Assembly (NCBI GenBank): GCA_963783095.1
Contig: CAWAMR010000025.1
Coordinates: forward strand, 1 to 33,023
DNA length: 33,023 nt
Origin: CAWAMR01 sp963783095
Lineage (GTDB): Bacteria; Planctomycetota; Planctomycetia; Gemmatales; Gemmataceae
Direction: 5' to 3'
The notes beneath the pieces are model-generated. The model saw nothing but the letters and a program-made list of their open reading frames with translations, made no database searches and was not told the origin of the DNA. Positions 16,521-24,568 of this stretch are shown one piece after another (the stretch's first letter is position 1; every line of letters starts with the position of its first letter). Position numbers and translations under genes: made by a program.

Positions 16521-17328
16521 TCAATCGAGGAAGGCCACGTTCTTCATCGCCTTCGACTGCCCCTCGGTGTTCATCAAAACCCGGTGCCAGCCGTGCAGGG
16601 TGATCGTGGCATGGTCGGCGTGCCGGATGCGGCCCCGGACGTAGACGCCTGGATTGCGACGCATCGTTCGCCAGCCCCAGCCCTTCGCCTTCGGGCTGCT
16701 GGCCAGGATCGCCTTGTACTGCGTTTCGGTGACGCCGTTCGGGTAGCTGGAGCAGACGTAAACCGTCTCGCCGCCCGTCCGATAGCAGAACTCGGCCCAA
16801 TGAGGCTTGCCGCCATTGCCCCGGCGCAGCGGTTCGTTCGGTAGAACCAGTTTCTCATCCACGACGAAGCTGGGAACAGGGAGGAAGAACCACTCGCCCT
16901 GGCGAACGAAGGCGGCGTTCTTGCGGCGGTTGCGTGCCTTGGCTCGGAGTCGCCTTGCCGGCCTGGGCGGTCAGGACCTCGGCGGGCTTCAACGCTTCCT
17001 TGGCCTGGCGGACAGTGCCGACCGGAGCGGATTCGGGAATGCCGGCGACGAACCAGTGGCGTTCGTCGTGGCCGCAGAGGAACTTGCTCTTGTCCTTGCC
17101 CTCCCGAACCAGCAGAAGCAGATGGCGGTCGGCGGGCTGTACGTCAAGGACGGCGATCTCGGCCTCGGCCCCCGGCTGGCGGACGATCTCGAAGAACTCA
17201 CCCTTGCGGTCGGTCTGCACGTCAAGGGAGATCACGCCCGTCGTGCGGTTGCGCCGAGCAGGGCGGTCGGCGAGCTTCAGCCGTGCGCCGATGCGAGCGA
17301 ACTTCATGTCGAGTAGGTTGGTGTCCAT
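16521..17328 (-). pseudogene. Conserved hypothetical protein, one frameshift
   Basis: Opens MDTNLLDMKFARIGARLKLA, followed by a beta-rich part (GEFFEIVRQPGAEAEIAVLD, HLLLLVREGKDKSKFLCGHD, ERHWFVAGIP). After a frame change near 16945 it continues KARNRRKNAAFVRQGEWFFL then VLPNEPLRRGNGGKPHWAEF, TETQYKAILASSPKAKGWGW and NPGVYVRGRIRHADHATITL, ending AFLD. I recall this as a widespread family, often on mobile or plasmid DNA of planctomycetes and proteobacteria, without known function. The strand-rich C-terminal half and the charge pattern suggest a soluble protein. The corrected length is about 268 residues. Confidence 0.7.
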
Positions 17329-17454
17329 AAGAATTTGGACACCGAAGCCGGTGGGCAGGTTCGGGGGAAGCTCTCCAGAACCAAATGGCGCGAATTCATC
17401 TTATCCCAACTCCCCAACCTACAATAGCACCTGAATGTTCATGGAGATACAGTC

Positions 17455-18234
17455 ATGGATCTCGGAATCAGCGGTCGAACAGCGGTGGTGTGTGCGTCCA
17501 GCCAAGGGCTTGGGCGGGCGTGTGCTCTGGAACTTGCGAGAGCTGGTTGCCGGGTCGTCGTCAATGGTCGTGACGAGCGAACCTTGGAGGAAACCGCAAC
17601 CGCAATCCGTGCCGAAACTGGCGTAGAGGTTATCCCCGTGGCGGGCGATGTTGGAACGGTCGCAGGACAACTGGCTCTGGTCGGGGCGGTCTCGCAGGTT
17701 GATATTCTCATCAACAATAATGGTGGCCCTCCGCTCCGCGACTTTCGGGAGGTAGATCGAGCAGCGATGGAGGCTGGCATTGCGGCAAACATGCTGACCC
17801 CGATCGAGTTGGTTAAACGAGTCATCGATGGGATGGTCGCCAGGCGATTTGGCCGAATAGTGAACATCACCTCCGCCTCGGTCAAAATGCCGCTTGCCGG
17901 CTTGGACCTGTCCAGCGGTGCCAGGGCTGGGCTGACTGGGTTTCTCGCTGGCGTGGCACGGTCGGTTGTTCATGCCAACGTGACGATTAACTTCCTCCTA
18001 CCCGGTGCGTTCGATACCCGCCGCCTACGGTCGTCCATCGAGACAGCAGCCGCCCGGAAGGGCGTGAATCCGGAGAGTATCCGAACCGAGAGGCAGGATG
18101 CGATACCCGCGAAACGGTTCGGCGACCCTGCGGAGTTTGGTGCCGCGTGTGCCTTTCTGTGTGCCGCGCAAGCGGGGTATATCACGGGGCAAAGCCTACT
18201 TATTGATGGCGGGACATTCCCTGGGGTGCTGTGA
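17455..18234 (+). CDS. SDR-family oxidoreductase-like protein lacking the catalytic Tyr
   Basis: An intact 259-residue Rossmann protein: MDLGISGRTAVVCASSQGLG gives the nucleotide loop (xxSxGxG), VNGRDERTLEETA the cofactor-selecting region, and VDILINNNGGPP the NNAG-like motif. The catalytic Ser region is NITSASVKMPLAGLDLSSGA, where YxxxK should follow; no Tyr is present and the Lys position is not recognisable. It ends with YITGQSLLIDGGTFPGVL, the usual SDR tail. A subgroup of FabG-like proteins with LDLSNGARAGLTGF at this place is known to me, so the loss seems family-wide rather than a local mutation. It could bind NAD(P) without normal reductase chemistry. Ribosome site GGAGATA. Confidence 0.88.
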   Translation: MDLGISGRTAVVCASSQGLGRACALELARAGCRVVVNGRDERTLEETATAIRAETGVEVIPVAGDVGTVAGQLALVGAVSQVDILINNNGGPPLRDFREVDRAAMEAGIAANMLTPIELVKRVIDGMVARRFGRIVNITSASVKMPLAGLDLSSGARAGLTGFLAGVARSVVHANVTINFLLPGAFDTRRLRSSIETAAARKGVNPESIRTERQDAIPAKRFGDPAEFGAACAFLCAAQAGYITGQSLLIDGGTFPGVL

Positions 18235-18259
18235 ACGGTTGGCCCACCGTCCCGTTCAC
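18231..18259. terminator. Shared hairpin at the 3' ends of the convergent SDR and LRR genes
   Basis: GTGAACGG (18231-18238) pairs with CCGTTCAC (18252-18259). The arms include the stop codons of both converging genes, leaving 21 bases between the two coding regions. Confidence 0.6.
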
Positions 18260-19191
18260 CTACTTCCGAATAACGCTCGAATGCGTTTTTGATATGCCTC
18301 GTTTGGCTCAGTCCATTCGAGCTTCACCTGGGGCAATTCTTTTTTCAGCCGTTCGAAGTCCTCTTTGGCGATGTCGATGCCTCCCAACGTCAACTTCTTC
18401 AAGGCTGGCAATTGCTTGAGCCGTTGAAGTGCAGAAAAGGTTAGGCGAGCCTCTTCGAGTCTTAACGATTCCAACGACTTGAATTCTGCGAGGATGGCGA
18501 TTGTCTCGTCGTTAGGACTGGCGGGTTGCTTGTAGGTAAGGCGCTGTCCGAGGTGCAGGCTCTTCAGATTCTTCAGGTCTCGCAATGCCTTGACGCCCTC
18601 ATTCGTCGAACCCGCGTGCCAGGTGCGAAATTCCTTGAGTCGTGTCAGTTTGGCGACAGCGGCCATCCCATCATCGTTGAATTCCAGCGAACCCGCGACC
18701 GTGAGTTGTTCAAGGTTGGGCATTTCTACCAGGTGAACAAGCCCCGCACCGGAGAACGATTTACCGGGATGGAAGAACTTCAGGTTGCGAAGATTCTTGA
18801 GGCAGGCTAACGGCTTGATACCATCGTCGGTGATCTGTGCTTTGTTGGTTTGCAAGTATTCCAGTTTTATGAGGGCGGTCAGTTGAGCAATCCGCTTGTC
18901 GTTCAGGCCGTCGCTGATGGTGAGGCTCTTGAGGTTTGTCAAACCGGCGATCTGTCGGAAATCCTCGGCCGTCAGTTTTGAGCCGTCTTGGATCGTGATT
19001 GCGGTTACAATGCCCTTCGATTCGGTGATTTCCGCACCCTTCTCCTTCAGGAGCTTCCCGGTCTCAGCGTCGTCGGCAAACGCTTGAAAGGTACTTACTG
19101 CACCCAACAACAAGGCGCAGATGGTTTTTTGGAAGAAGTTGCGGAGGTTCGACGAGCATCGTGGTTGTTGTGGACGGTCGATTGCGGTCAT
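18256..19191 (-). CDS. Secreted leucine-rich-repeat protein
   Basis: An intact 311-residue protein. Signal peptide FFQKTICALLLGAVSTFQAF ends near residue 40. At least eight LRR units follow with the bacterial pattern LxxLxxLxLxx: LTNLKSLTISDGLNDKRIAQ, LIKLEYLQTNKAQITDDGIK, CLKNLRNLKFFHPGKSFSGA, MPNLEQLTVAGSLEFNDDGM, LTRLKEFRTWHAGSTNEGVK, LKNLKSLHLGQRLT, FKSLESLRLEEARLT and LPALKKLTLGGIDI. Such exported LRR proteins are abundant in planctomycetes and probably mediate binding; no enzymatic domain is attached. Confidence 0.9.
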   Translation of the reverse strand: MTAIDRPQQPRCSSNLRNFFQKTICALLLGAVSTFQAFADDAETGKLLKEKGAEITESKGIVTAITIQDGSKLTAEDFRQIAGLTNLKSLTISDGLNDKRIAQLTALIKLEYLQTNKAQITDDGIKPLACLKNLRNLKFFHPGKSFSGAGLVHLVEMPNLEQLTVAGSLEFNDDGMAAVAKLTRLKEFRTWHAGSTNEGVKALRDLKNLKSLHLGQRLTYKQPASPNDETIAILAEFKSLESLRLEEARLTFSALQRLKQLPALKKLTLGGIDIAKEDFERLKKELPQVKLEWTEPNEAYQKRIRALFGSR

Positions 19192-19252
19192 GCGTAGTCC
19201 CCTGATAATCAGGAAGGAATTGATTGTAAACGCTGCATGGGGGGGTGAATAG

Positions 19253-20707
19253 TCACCGAATCGGAATGAATGCGGTCATGGCCTTGGCAACCAGGCTACC
19301 GTTGAGATTGACGGCTCGTTTGACGAGATTCGTTCTTTCAGGCGAGTCCGAAGGGAGAGTCCCGGCGAGTGCGCAGAGCAGCCGACTTTCCAGATCGGGT
19401 TCGCTGGCAAGTTCAAGCCCATTGCGATAGGAAGCAATCGCATTGTTGTTATCGCCTTGGTTTCGGTGAATGTCGCCGAGGAACAAATGGAATGGTGCAA
19501 AATGTGGATTATCAGCAACGGCCTTGAGCGCAATCGGTCTGGCCTTCTCCGGCGGGAGACCGCCATCCTCCAGTAGTCGGACTAAGCGAAATTCATTGTC
19601 CGATACTTCGCCCGTTTCCAGCTTTTCCGCCATCCATCGATCAAATCGACAACGGAACCAGCCGGGAGCCAGCCGCTCAACTTCTTCATATGCTTCCCGT
19701 GCTTTGGCATACAGCCCCATCTCCATCAAACACATCCCGGTCTGGTACACCGGGTCGGGGTCGTGCGGATCGACCTCCATCGCCGCCTGGTATTTTTCCA
19801 TTGCGTCGGCAAGGTTCCCCGACGAGGCTAGATTCGTTGCCCTGGCGAACAAGAGCGGTCGCCATCTGGAGCGACAAGCGATTTCGGCGAAACAGAGAAT
19901 TGGTAGTGGCCCTCCAGCTTGGGAACGAATTCGTCAAGCTCAAATTCCTTGCCATTCTCGGCGAATACAACCCGGCAAAGAGGTTCTCCCTGACGCATCC
20001 GTTGAAGTTGTTTGCGCAGGCATCACAGTCAAGTCCGTGTCTTCGTCTGCTAAGGCAATCGCTTCCTCGCCAAATCGAACAGCTTCTTCGATATCGTCCG
20101 AGGTAGCAATTGAGCTTCAAGGAGGTTGTTCAGGTAAATTCGCTGACCCTCGACATCGTTCATTTCCGGCAGAGCCTCAACGCCGCCAACCACGGTTCAA
20201 TGGAATCAGCAACTTTCCCCGAATGAAACAGCAATTCGCCGAGCCGACCGTTGAAGGAAGGCTTCATTCTGCCGGGCGACGTGTCCTTGCAGTCGCTGTG
20301 CTTCGGCAATGAACTGCCGTGCTTCTTCAATCAGGATCGAATGTTCGAGCCGTTCGGTACGCTGCGGAAGTTCTGCGAACCACGCTTCCCACCGCAGCAG
20401 CGGATTGCTTGCAGGTGTTCCAATCAGGCGGTTCCAAAGTTCGGGAGCGCCGCATTCCCGTGCCAAGCACTCAGCAACGGCACCGAGGCATTGAATGTAG
20501 TTTTGTAGAGAGGCTTCATCCGCCTTCATTCCCTCCGGCTTCGTACACATCAGATCGACGTTTGTGGCGACTTGAGCTTTGTACTGTTGGCAAGCTACCA
20601 AGAGCTTCTTGTGATCTCCAGACGCCGCCGCCACAATGAGCCGGTCACGAATCTGGGTTGGCAGATAGGGCTTCGGGTTCTTTTCGCTTGAACGGCCAGA
20701 ATCGCAT
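19253..20707 (-). pseudogene. TPR-repeat protein, frameshifted
   Basis: The true start is probably ATG 20707 (MRFWPFKRKEPEALSANPDS) with AAGGAGC before it. A frame change leads to IRDRLIVAAASGDHKKLLVA and then AELPQRTERLEHSILIEEAR, AEAQRLQGHVARQNEAFLQR. Further changes near 20210, 20100 and 19860 lead to EGQRIYLNNLLEAQLL and AMEKYQAAMEVDPHDPDPVY, TGMCLMEMGLYAKAREAYEE, HLFLGDIHRNQGDNNNAIAS, typical TPR helix pairs. The corrected length is about 480 residues. A cytoplasmic scaffold is likely; partners unknown. It lies upstream of the LRR gene on the same strand. Confidence 0.72.
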
Positions 20708-20709
20708 CG

Positions 20710-20919
20710 AAAGCTCCTTGGAGTCTGAACATGGTCGAAGTAAATTCTATGGCAACTCGCGCAAAGCACTCGAAAACCGCAATGCGCCTGCATCATCTCG
20801 AACAATGCGTCCGGTTTTTTCTCATTGGTCCATCCTACCAACGAACCTGGCGTCTTGTCTTTGTGTCTCCCTTCAACCCAACCGGCGACCCGGCAGGCTT
20901 CGCCGTAAGTTGCGAGGGA
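20710..20919 (-). pseudogene. Possible HNH-like remnant
   Basis: LATYGEACRVAGWVEGRHKD, KTPGSLVGWTNEKKPDALFE, MMQAHCGFRVLCASCHRIYF. The end resembles the last strand and zinc-finger half of small HNH endonucleases (KC..VCANCHRI). No start codon or first HNH half is visible; weak call. Confidence 0.3.
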
Positions 20920-21056
20920 AGTGCAACCGCTTGCCGAGCGGCAACGAACGAGCGATTGTGGAGCGGTGGGCGGCGGTCGAAGGTCTGAGAGTTGCCGAGG
21001 CGATCCGCATGTAATGTTTCAGGAAAGTGGGAAAGGGGGCATTTTCGATTTTCGCT

Positions 21057-22012
21057 TCATTGTTGTCCCTCAAACAATGGTTCGGACCACGCTACCATCG
21101 ACACGGAGGGCTGCCCCGCTGGTGGCCGAGGCAGCGTGGTCTGCACACACAGACGGCCATCGCCGCCACTCCATTCGCCGTGCCGGGGTTCCTTCAGGTT
21201 CCGTTCTCTCACTCTCACCCACGAATGCCCATATTTTGTGATGAAGACCAGATCGGCTTCCTTCTCGTATTTCGCCTTCGGTCGGTTTGCCATCGCATCA
21301 CGCAACGCTTTGATAGTTTCCGGCCACAGCGAGCAGCGCCGCATAGTCGCGGTCTTTGGTCTTGGGTAGTCAATCCATCCGCCTTTGAAGTCGATCGCAG
21401 ATTTAGGCAAACCCGAAACGTCCGTCTGACCAAATCCGGAGTTGAGAGCCAAGAGAACCATTGCCTTCATTTGACCATCAACATGTTCGATGATCTTCCG
21501 GAGTTCCTCCGATTCGAGCATCTTTCCCCCGCTCGCCTGTCGAGCCTTGCGAATCGTCTTGCGTGACGGCTTGCGGAATTGCGTGCCGAATCGAATAGGA
21601 ACGTCGATCAATCCATCCTCGAAAGCGTATTTGAAGATCGTGCGGACACGCTGGATTTCATTTCCCAGAGCAACTGGGCCGCGCCTTGTCGCAAGGTCTG
21701 CTCGCACTTTCTCGAAGTCGGCGCTCTCCATGCCGGGAACGGAGCGATCTTTTCCGAGAACCTTCACAAGGTTATCACAAGCGTCGTAGTATTCTCGGAA
21801 CGTCCGAGGAGATAGTTCGCCATTTTGGAGCAGTGCCTTCTTGCTGGTCAGGAAGCGATTGCAGACATCCCCCAGAGTTGTACTCTTGGACTGGACCTTT
21901 GCTCTCGGATCGCGTCCGGCTTGACGATCGGTGAGTTCCTCTTGATAAAGACGGGTAGCAGCGTCCAGATCGTTCCCGAAGTAAATGAACTTTCCATTGA
22001 ACTTCGCTGTCT
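21057..22012 (-). pseudogene. Tyrosine recombinase/phage integrase, degenerate
   Basis: KFNGKFIYFGNDLDAATRLY begins at 22007, but an in-frame stop cuts the N-terminus just there. The core-binding domain follows (SPRTFREYYDACDNLVKVLG, VALGNEIQRVRTIFKYAFED, IRFGTQFRKPSRKTIRK), then the catalytic domain start: ESEELRKIIEHVDGQMKAMV, LLALNSGFGQTDVSGLPKSA, GWIDYPRPKTATMRRCSLWP. After VFITKYGHSWVRV homology is lost, so the HxxR and Tyr boxes are missing. Its truncated 5' end abuts a tRNA-Arg half gene, as expected for an integrase next to its attachment site. Confidence 0.8.
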
Positions 22013-22025
22013 ATTGTCTGGTAAA

Positions 22026-22064
22026 GCCCCCGTAGCTCAGGGGATAGAGCATCGGTTTCCTAAA
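22026..22064 (+). tRNA. tRNA-Arg(CCU), 5' half only
   Basis: Acceptor strand GCCCCCG, TA, D-arm GCTCAGGGGATAGAGC, A, anticodon stem TCGGT and loop TTCCTAA with anticodon CCT at 22059-22061. Sequence after the loop (ACAAGTTTACACATATC) cannot pair with the stem or acceptor, so the gene is cut in the anticodon loop. This is an attachment-site remnant, not a working tRNA. Confidence 0.85.
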
Positions 22065-22089
22065 CAAGTTTACACATATCTAAACTTGT
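22064..22089. repeat. 9-bp inverted repeat at the tRNA break point
   Basis: ACAAGTTTA (22064-22072) and TAAACTTGT (22081-22089) flank CACATATC. It starts at the last base of the tRNA anticodon-loop match and has the form of core-type recombinase arms. Confidence 0.65.
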
Positions 22090-22248
22090 CCACAAATTGT
22101 CGATATTTGCCGTGTTTTCTCGATGAAATTGAGCATATCACTGGGTCATTCGTAGCCCTTCAAAACCATTCAAAACCATGCGTTCCGGTTGTGGGCACAA
22201 CCGCTGATTTCTTCGTCAAGATTCTTTCGGGAGGTTGGAGATTCAGGG
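22090..22248. other. Right flank of the attachment site
   Basis: AT-rich sequence without a supportable gene, including two adjacent copies of TTCAAAACCA near 22158-22178. It could hold further recombinase or accessory-factor sites, but none is distinct enough to name. Confidence 0.3.
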
Positions 22249-22488
22249 TTAAGGATGGATTCTCAGGGTTGCTCCCCAGTCAGATTTCTGACTGGGAAGG
22301 TCCGTTTTCGGTACGGTCACTGAATCGTTTTTTGGACCAAGCGGACTAGGCTGGAATTGCTCGGATGGTTGACAGGTTGGCGGTGCAATCAGGATCGGCA
22401 ACGGACAAGTGACACAGATCGGCTTGCCATTCCAAGGTATCATCCGGTTTCTGCAATGAGGGCAATGAAGCGTTGTCGTATTCTTCAT
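22249..22488 (-). CDS. Small zinc-ribbon protein
   Basis: 79 residues from ATG 22488: MKNTTTLHCPHCRNRMIPWN then GKPICVTCPLPI. Two knuckles, CPHC and CVTC, form a zinc ribbon; the remaining 45 residues are Pro/Ser-rich and disordered-looking. A longer TTG start at 22539 would run through the preceding hairpin and is less likely. It is the third gene of a minus-strand group of small element-type genes. Confidence 0.5.
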   Translation of the reverse strand: MKNTTTLHCPHCRNRMIPWNGKPICVTCPLPILIAPPTCQPSEQFQPSPLGPKNDSVTVPKTDLPSQKSDWGATLRIHP

Positions 22489-22518
22489 GTGAGGCTTCCA
22501 AGGTAGTGGGAAGGGAAT

Positions 22519-22547
22519 GGAACCGCTCACGATAGGCAAGCGGTTCC
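22519..22547. terminator. Hairpin downstream of the SWIM-finger gene
   Basis: GGAACCGCT (22519-22527) pairs exactly with AGCGGTTCC (22539-22547) around an 11-base loop, nine bases after the SWIM gene stop on the minus strand. No T-run follows, so strength is uncertain. Confidence 0.55.
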
Positions 22548-22555
22548 GGGAAGGT

Positions 22556-22885
22556 TTACAGGCACTTCAAGAGGATCGGGGTAGCGGCAGCATGTTTGCA
22601 TTTCCCACGATAACTTCCGCCTTTGCAATCGCAAGATGTTGATCCGTCGCGAGCAACGAGAACGTGATAGGGTTGATCGTTCGGACCTTTACCCCATTCG
22701 ACGGCACAAGCGCCCATCTCAGGATCGACGTGAAGAACATCGAAGTGATAATCGGTTCTCTTTCCGTCGATCGTCAGCCGGACGATTCCCGATTCCACGG
22801 TGGTCGGTCGTTGGATAATCCGGAGAGTCCGAACGATGGATTTCGTGGTCTTTGCCTTGCGAGCAGGTTTCTGTAGGGTAGTCAT
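22556..22885 (-). CDS. Small SWIM-type zinc-finger protein
   Basis: 109 residues, intact, with CTTGGAGA upstream of ATG 22885. A basic N-terminus (KPARKAKTTKSIVRTLRI) precedes strands IVRLTIDGKRTDYHFDVLHV and MGACAVEWGKGPNDQPYHVL; the C-terminus CDCKGGSYRGKCKH is a C-x-C-x8-C-x-H SWIM motif followed by AAATPILLKCL. Stand-alone SWIM proteins of this size occur in planctomycete genomes and on mobile elements and may bind DNA or proteins. The gene shares its CTTGGAGA ribosome site with the neighbour at 22962-23123, suggesting a common operon under the strong promoter at 23247-23275. Confidence 0.8.
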   Translation of the reverse strand: MTTLQKPARKAKTTKSIVRTLRIIQRPTTVESGIVRLTIDGKRTDYHFDVLHVDPEMGACAVEWGKGPNDQPYHVLVARDGSTSCDCKGGSYRGKCKHAAATPILLKCL

Positions 22886-22914
22886 TGCTTAACTTCTCCA
22901 AGGGGGTTGAGTCT

Positions 22915-22947
22915 GAGCCGGGAACGTGGTCAAGACGTTCCCGGCTC
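22915..22947. terminator. 13-bp perfect hairpin between small genes
   Basis: GAGCCGGGAACGT (22915-22927) and its exact complement at 22935-22947, loop GGTCAAG. TTTTC follows on the plus strand only, so on the minus strand, where the genes run, it may act as an attenuator or RNA-stability element rather than a full terminator. Confidence 0.65.
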
Positions 22948-22961
22948 TTTTCGTTGGTGGA

Positions 22962-23123
22962 TTACCAAGGGCATTCGTCGGTTGTGGTGGCTACTTCCAT
23001 CACTGGGGTAGTTGCTCGGTGATAGAGGTAAGCGGCGTAGTCGTCAGAGGCTTCGTTGTTGGCTTGCTGGACGGCCAGCAAGGTAGATTCGAGGTTTGCA
23101 TCATAGTCGTCGTTGTCGTACAT
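22962..23123 (-). CDS. 53-residue acidic protein, first gene of the minus-strand operon
   Basis: MYDNDDYDANLESTLLAVQQ, ANNEASDDYAAYLYHRATTP, VMEVATTTDECPW. Very acidic, no Lys. An excellent ribosome site, CTTGGAGAG, sits seven bases from the ATG, and the consensus promoter lies 117 bases upstream. Small acidic proteins as first gene of an element operon can be DNA mimics or anti-repressors, but that is speculation. Family not recognised. Confidence 0.65.
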   Translation of the reverse strand: MYDNDDYDANLESTLLAVQQANNEASDDYAAYLYHRATTPVMEVATTTDECPW

Positions 23124-23246
23124 GGCTCTCTCCAAGGGGTTTGAGTTTGTTTGTTTGCTCCCTGGTCCGCTGGGAGTCCGTTCCGTGCATTTGTCAGCCG
23201 GAACCGCGTTGAGTTGTCAAAGATCAGTCATTAGCGTTGTGATAGT

Positions 23247-23275
23247 ATTATAGTATCTTACAAGATACATGTCAA
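23247..23275 (-). promoter_or_regulatory. Consensus sigma-70 promoter with operator in the spacer (minus strand)
   Basis: Minus strand: TTGACA (23275-23270), exactly 17 bases, TATAAT (23252-23247). The spacer is almost entirely the palindrome GTATCTTGTAAGATAC (23268-23253), ideally placed for a repressor. It points to the small-gene operon; the XRE gene at 23381 is divergent to it. Confidence 0.85.
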
Positions 23276-23308
23276 CTATAGAAAACGTGAATCTTGTAAA
23301 AATCTGAT

Positions 23309-23337
23309 TTGCATAGGAAACTTGTTTTCCGTACAAT
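23309..23337 (+). promoter_or_regulatory. Promoter of the XRE gene with palindromic spacer
   Basis: TTGCAT (23309-23314), 17-base spacer, TACAAT (23332-23337). The spacer contains GGAAACTTGTTTTCC, which shares CTTGT with the other operator; a further half-site ATCTTGTAA lies at 23291-23299. Confidence 0.7.
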
Positions 23338-23380
23338 ACATATGAAATGCATCGATCCGTCCCTAGTCGGAACAAAATCT

Positions 23381-23704
23381 ATGGCAAGAACTTTTCGAGA
23401 AGCGCTCGCGGAACAACTTGAGAAGGCGGGCATTACTGCCTATCGGCTGAGTCAGTTGGTTGGCGTTGGAAGAGCAGCGGTATCAAAGCTACTTGATGAC
23501 AAGGTGAAGACTGTCCCAAGTTGGGAAACCGTCGTGAAGATCGCCCTAGCCTTGGGGGTTGATGTCGGAGTGTTCGTTACTCCTGACATCCAACTCCCTC
23601 TCACCGGCGAACCGGGGAAGCCAGGACGGCCAAAAGCAGAGGAACCGGAAGGGGAGGAAGGCGAACCAAAGTCAAAGAAAACCGCGAAGGGAAAGAAGAA
23701 GTGA
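23381..23704 (+). CDS. XRE-family repressor-like regulator
   Basis: ATG 23381 gives MARTFREALAEQLEKAGITA, YRLSQLVGVGRAAVSKLLDD, SWETVVKIALALGVDVGVFV: a five-helix Cro/C1 HTH with recognition helix around GRAAVSKLL (residues 32-40). The earlier ATG at 23342 falls at the likely transcription start, so the later start is preferred. The C-terminus is Pro/Glu/Lys-rich, ending in the basic tail KSKKTAKGKKK, without peptidase domain, so release would not be RecA-dependent self-cleavage. Divergent from the small acidic/SWIM/zinc-ribbon operon with operators in both promoter spacers, it looks like the autoregulated repressor of a small integrated element. 107 residues, intact. Confidence 0.88.
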   Translation: MARTFREALAEQLEKAGITAYRLSQLVGVGRAAVSKLLDDKVKTVPSWETVVKIALALGVDVGVFVTPDIQLPLTGEPGKPGRPKAEEPEGEEGEPKSKKTAKGKKK

Positions 23705-23757
23705 CCCGTCTACCATCGTTGCCGGAAACTACGCTCCCTCACAAGAAAGAATCATTT

Positions 23758-23922
23758 ATGAACAGTTCTCCATTTGTTGCTTTCGCTCTTTGCGCTTTGG
23801 CCGCTTTCAGCATCGCCCATTCTGAAGAACCAAAAGACAAGCAAGGCCAAATCAAAAAACTCAAAGACGAAATTGCCGACCTTCAAGGTCGTCTCGATAA
23901 ACTTCGACCTCTGACGATTTAA
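23758..23922 (+). CDS. Small secreted coiled-coil protein
   Basis: 54 residues: a signal peptide (MNSSPFVAFALCALAAFSIA) then EEPKDKQGQIKKLKDEIADL, QGRLDKLRPLTI, a short heptad coiled coil. Similar lysine-rich coiled-coil exports with longer tails occur in planctomycetes, so this may be shortened at its junction with the glycosyltransferase fragment. It starts 54 bases after the XRE stop and may share its transcript. Confidence 0.55.
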   Translation: MNSSPFVAFALCALAAFSIAHSEEPKDKQGQIKKLKDEIADLQGRLDKLRPLTI

Positions 23923-23931
23923 CTCGACGCC

Positions 23932-24320
23932 GAGGCGCTGCACGTCAATTCCACTGATCATCGCTGCGGGCACTGGAAGAATCAACTCGCCCAAGAGTTT
24001 GCCTTCAAACCGATTGAAGTAGTGCCTTCCCTGCCATTGCTCCTTCGGCCCCGCCAGGGATTCACTGACAAAGTGAAACTCCTTCAGTTGCTTGCCGGTT
24101 CCGGAGAACTCATAGCTGAGGTTGATCACCAACAGACTCGCCGCGAAGATCGCCCCTAATTGCCCGATGCTCGTTCCCAGTCCAGGACGTTTCTCCCCAA
24201 TCCAGCGACGACGGAGGACGAAGCAGAGCCACAGAACACACCACGTCGGGTAAAAAATTAGCAAAGTGAACTTGCAAGATTGGGCGATGCCCAGCACGAC
24301 TCCGGCAAGCATGGCTACCG
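23932..24320 (-). pseudogene. Internal fragment of a PMT/ArnT-type glycosyltransferase (GT39)
   Basis: LAGVVLGIAQSCKFTLLIFY, PTWCVLWLCFVLRRRW, 'FAASLLVINLSYEFSGTGKQ', 'EFHFVSESLAGPKEQWQGRH', 'ELILPVPAAMISGIDVQ' match the middle of planctomycete ArnT-like glycosyltransferases, with two membrane helices and the conserved PVPAxxxxGID motif. Neither the N-terminal DE catalytic loop nor the C-terminus is present; the homology stops close to the small coding regions on both sides. Family function: polyprenyl-phosphate-sugar-dependent transfer to envelope substrates. Confidence 0.7.
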
Positions 24321-24568
24321 ATCTCACCCCCAACATCACGCAAGGTGCCAGCGACCCGGCCTCGTTCACGACGGACGGCCAGAGCGCTACCGCCAAGCCG
24401 ATCGATCAACTCATCAAGGCCGATGCCTACGCCGGCTCCGGAGCGATCGCCACCACCAAACGACGCCGCGGCCTGTTTTTCACGAAATTACTCGCTCCAG
24501 GTGCCCTGTCCGATAACGGCGGCTCTTGCCTGGGCGGATTGAACGGCTTCACCGGAGGGCCGTCGTGA
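24311..24568 (+). CDS. Small hypothetical protein (recurrent planctomycete family)
   Basis: MATDLTPNITQGASDPASFT, TDGQSATAKPIDQLIKADAY, AATxxRRRGLFFTKLLAPGA-type ending (IATTKRRRGLFFTKLLAPGA). I recall similar 70-90-residue proteins (ADP...DG......PL.DLIAADRYLA..A.....RGL.F..L.PPGA) repeated in Gemmata-type genomes, usually followed by another short gene beginning KPVTFPE, exactly as here. Function unknown. The upstream overlap with the glycosyltransferase fragment implies insertion or rearrangement. Confidence 0.6.
   Translation: MATDLTPNITQGASDPASFTTDGQSATAKPIDQLIKADAYAGSGAIATTKRRRGLFFTKLLAPGALSDNGGSCLGGLNGFTGGPS

Noticed and set aside
22026..22064. Functional tRNA-Arg gene
   Set aside because: The 3' half, with anticodon-stem complement, T-arm and acceptor complement, is missing and does not occur elsewhere in the window.
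22271..22296. CCCAGTCAG/CTGACTGGG hairpin as a terminator
   Set aside because: It lies inside the coding part of the zinc-ribbon gene and has no T-run.
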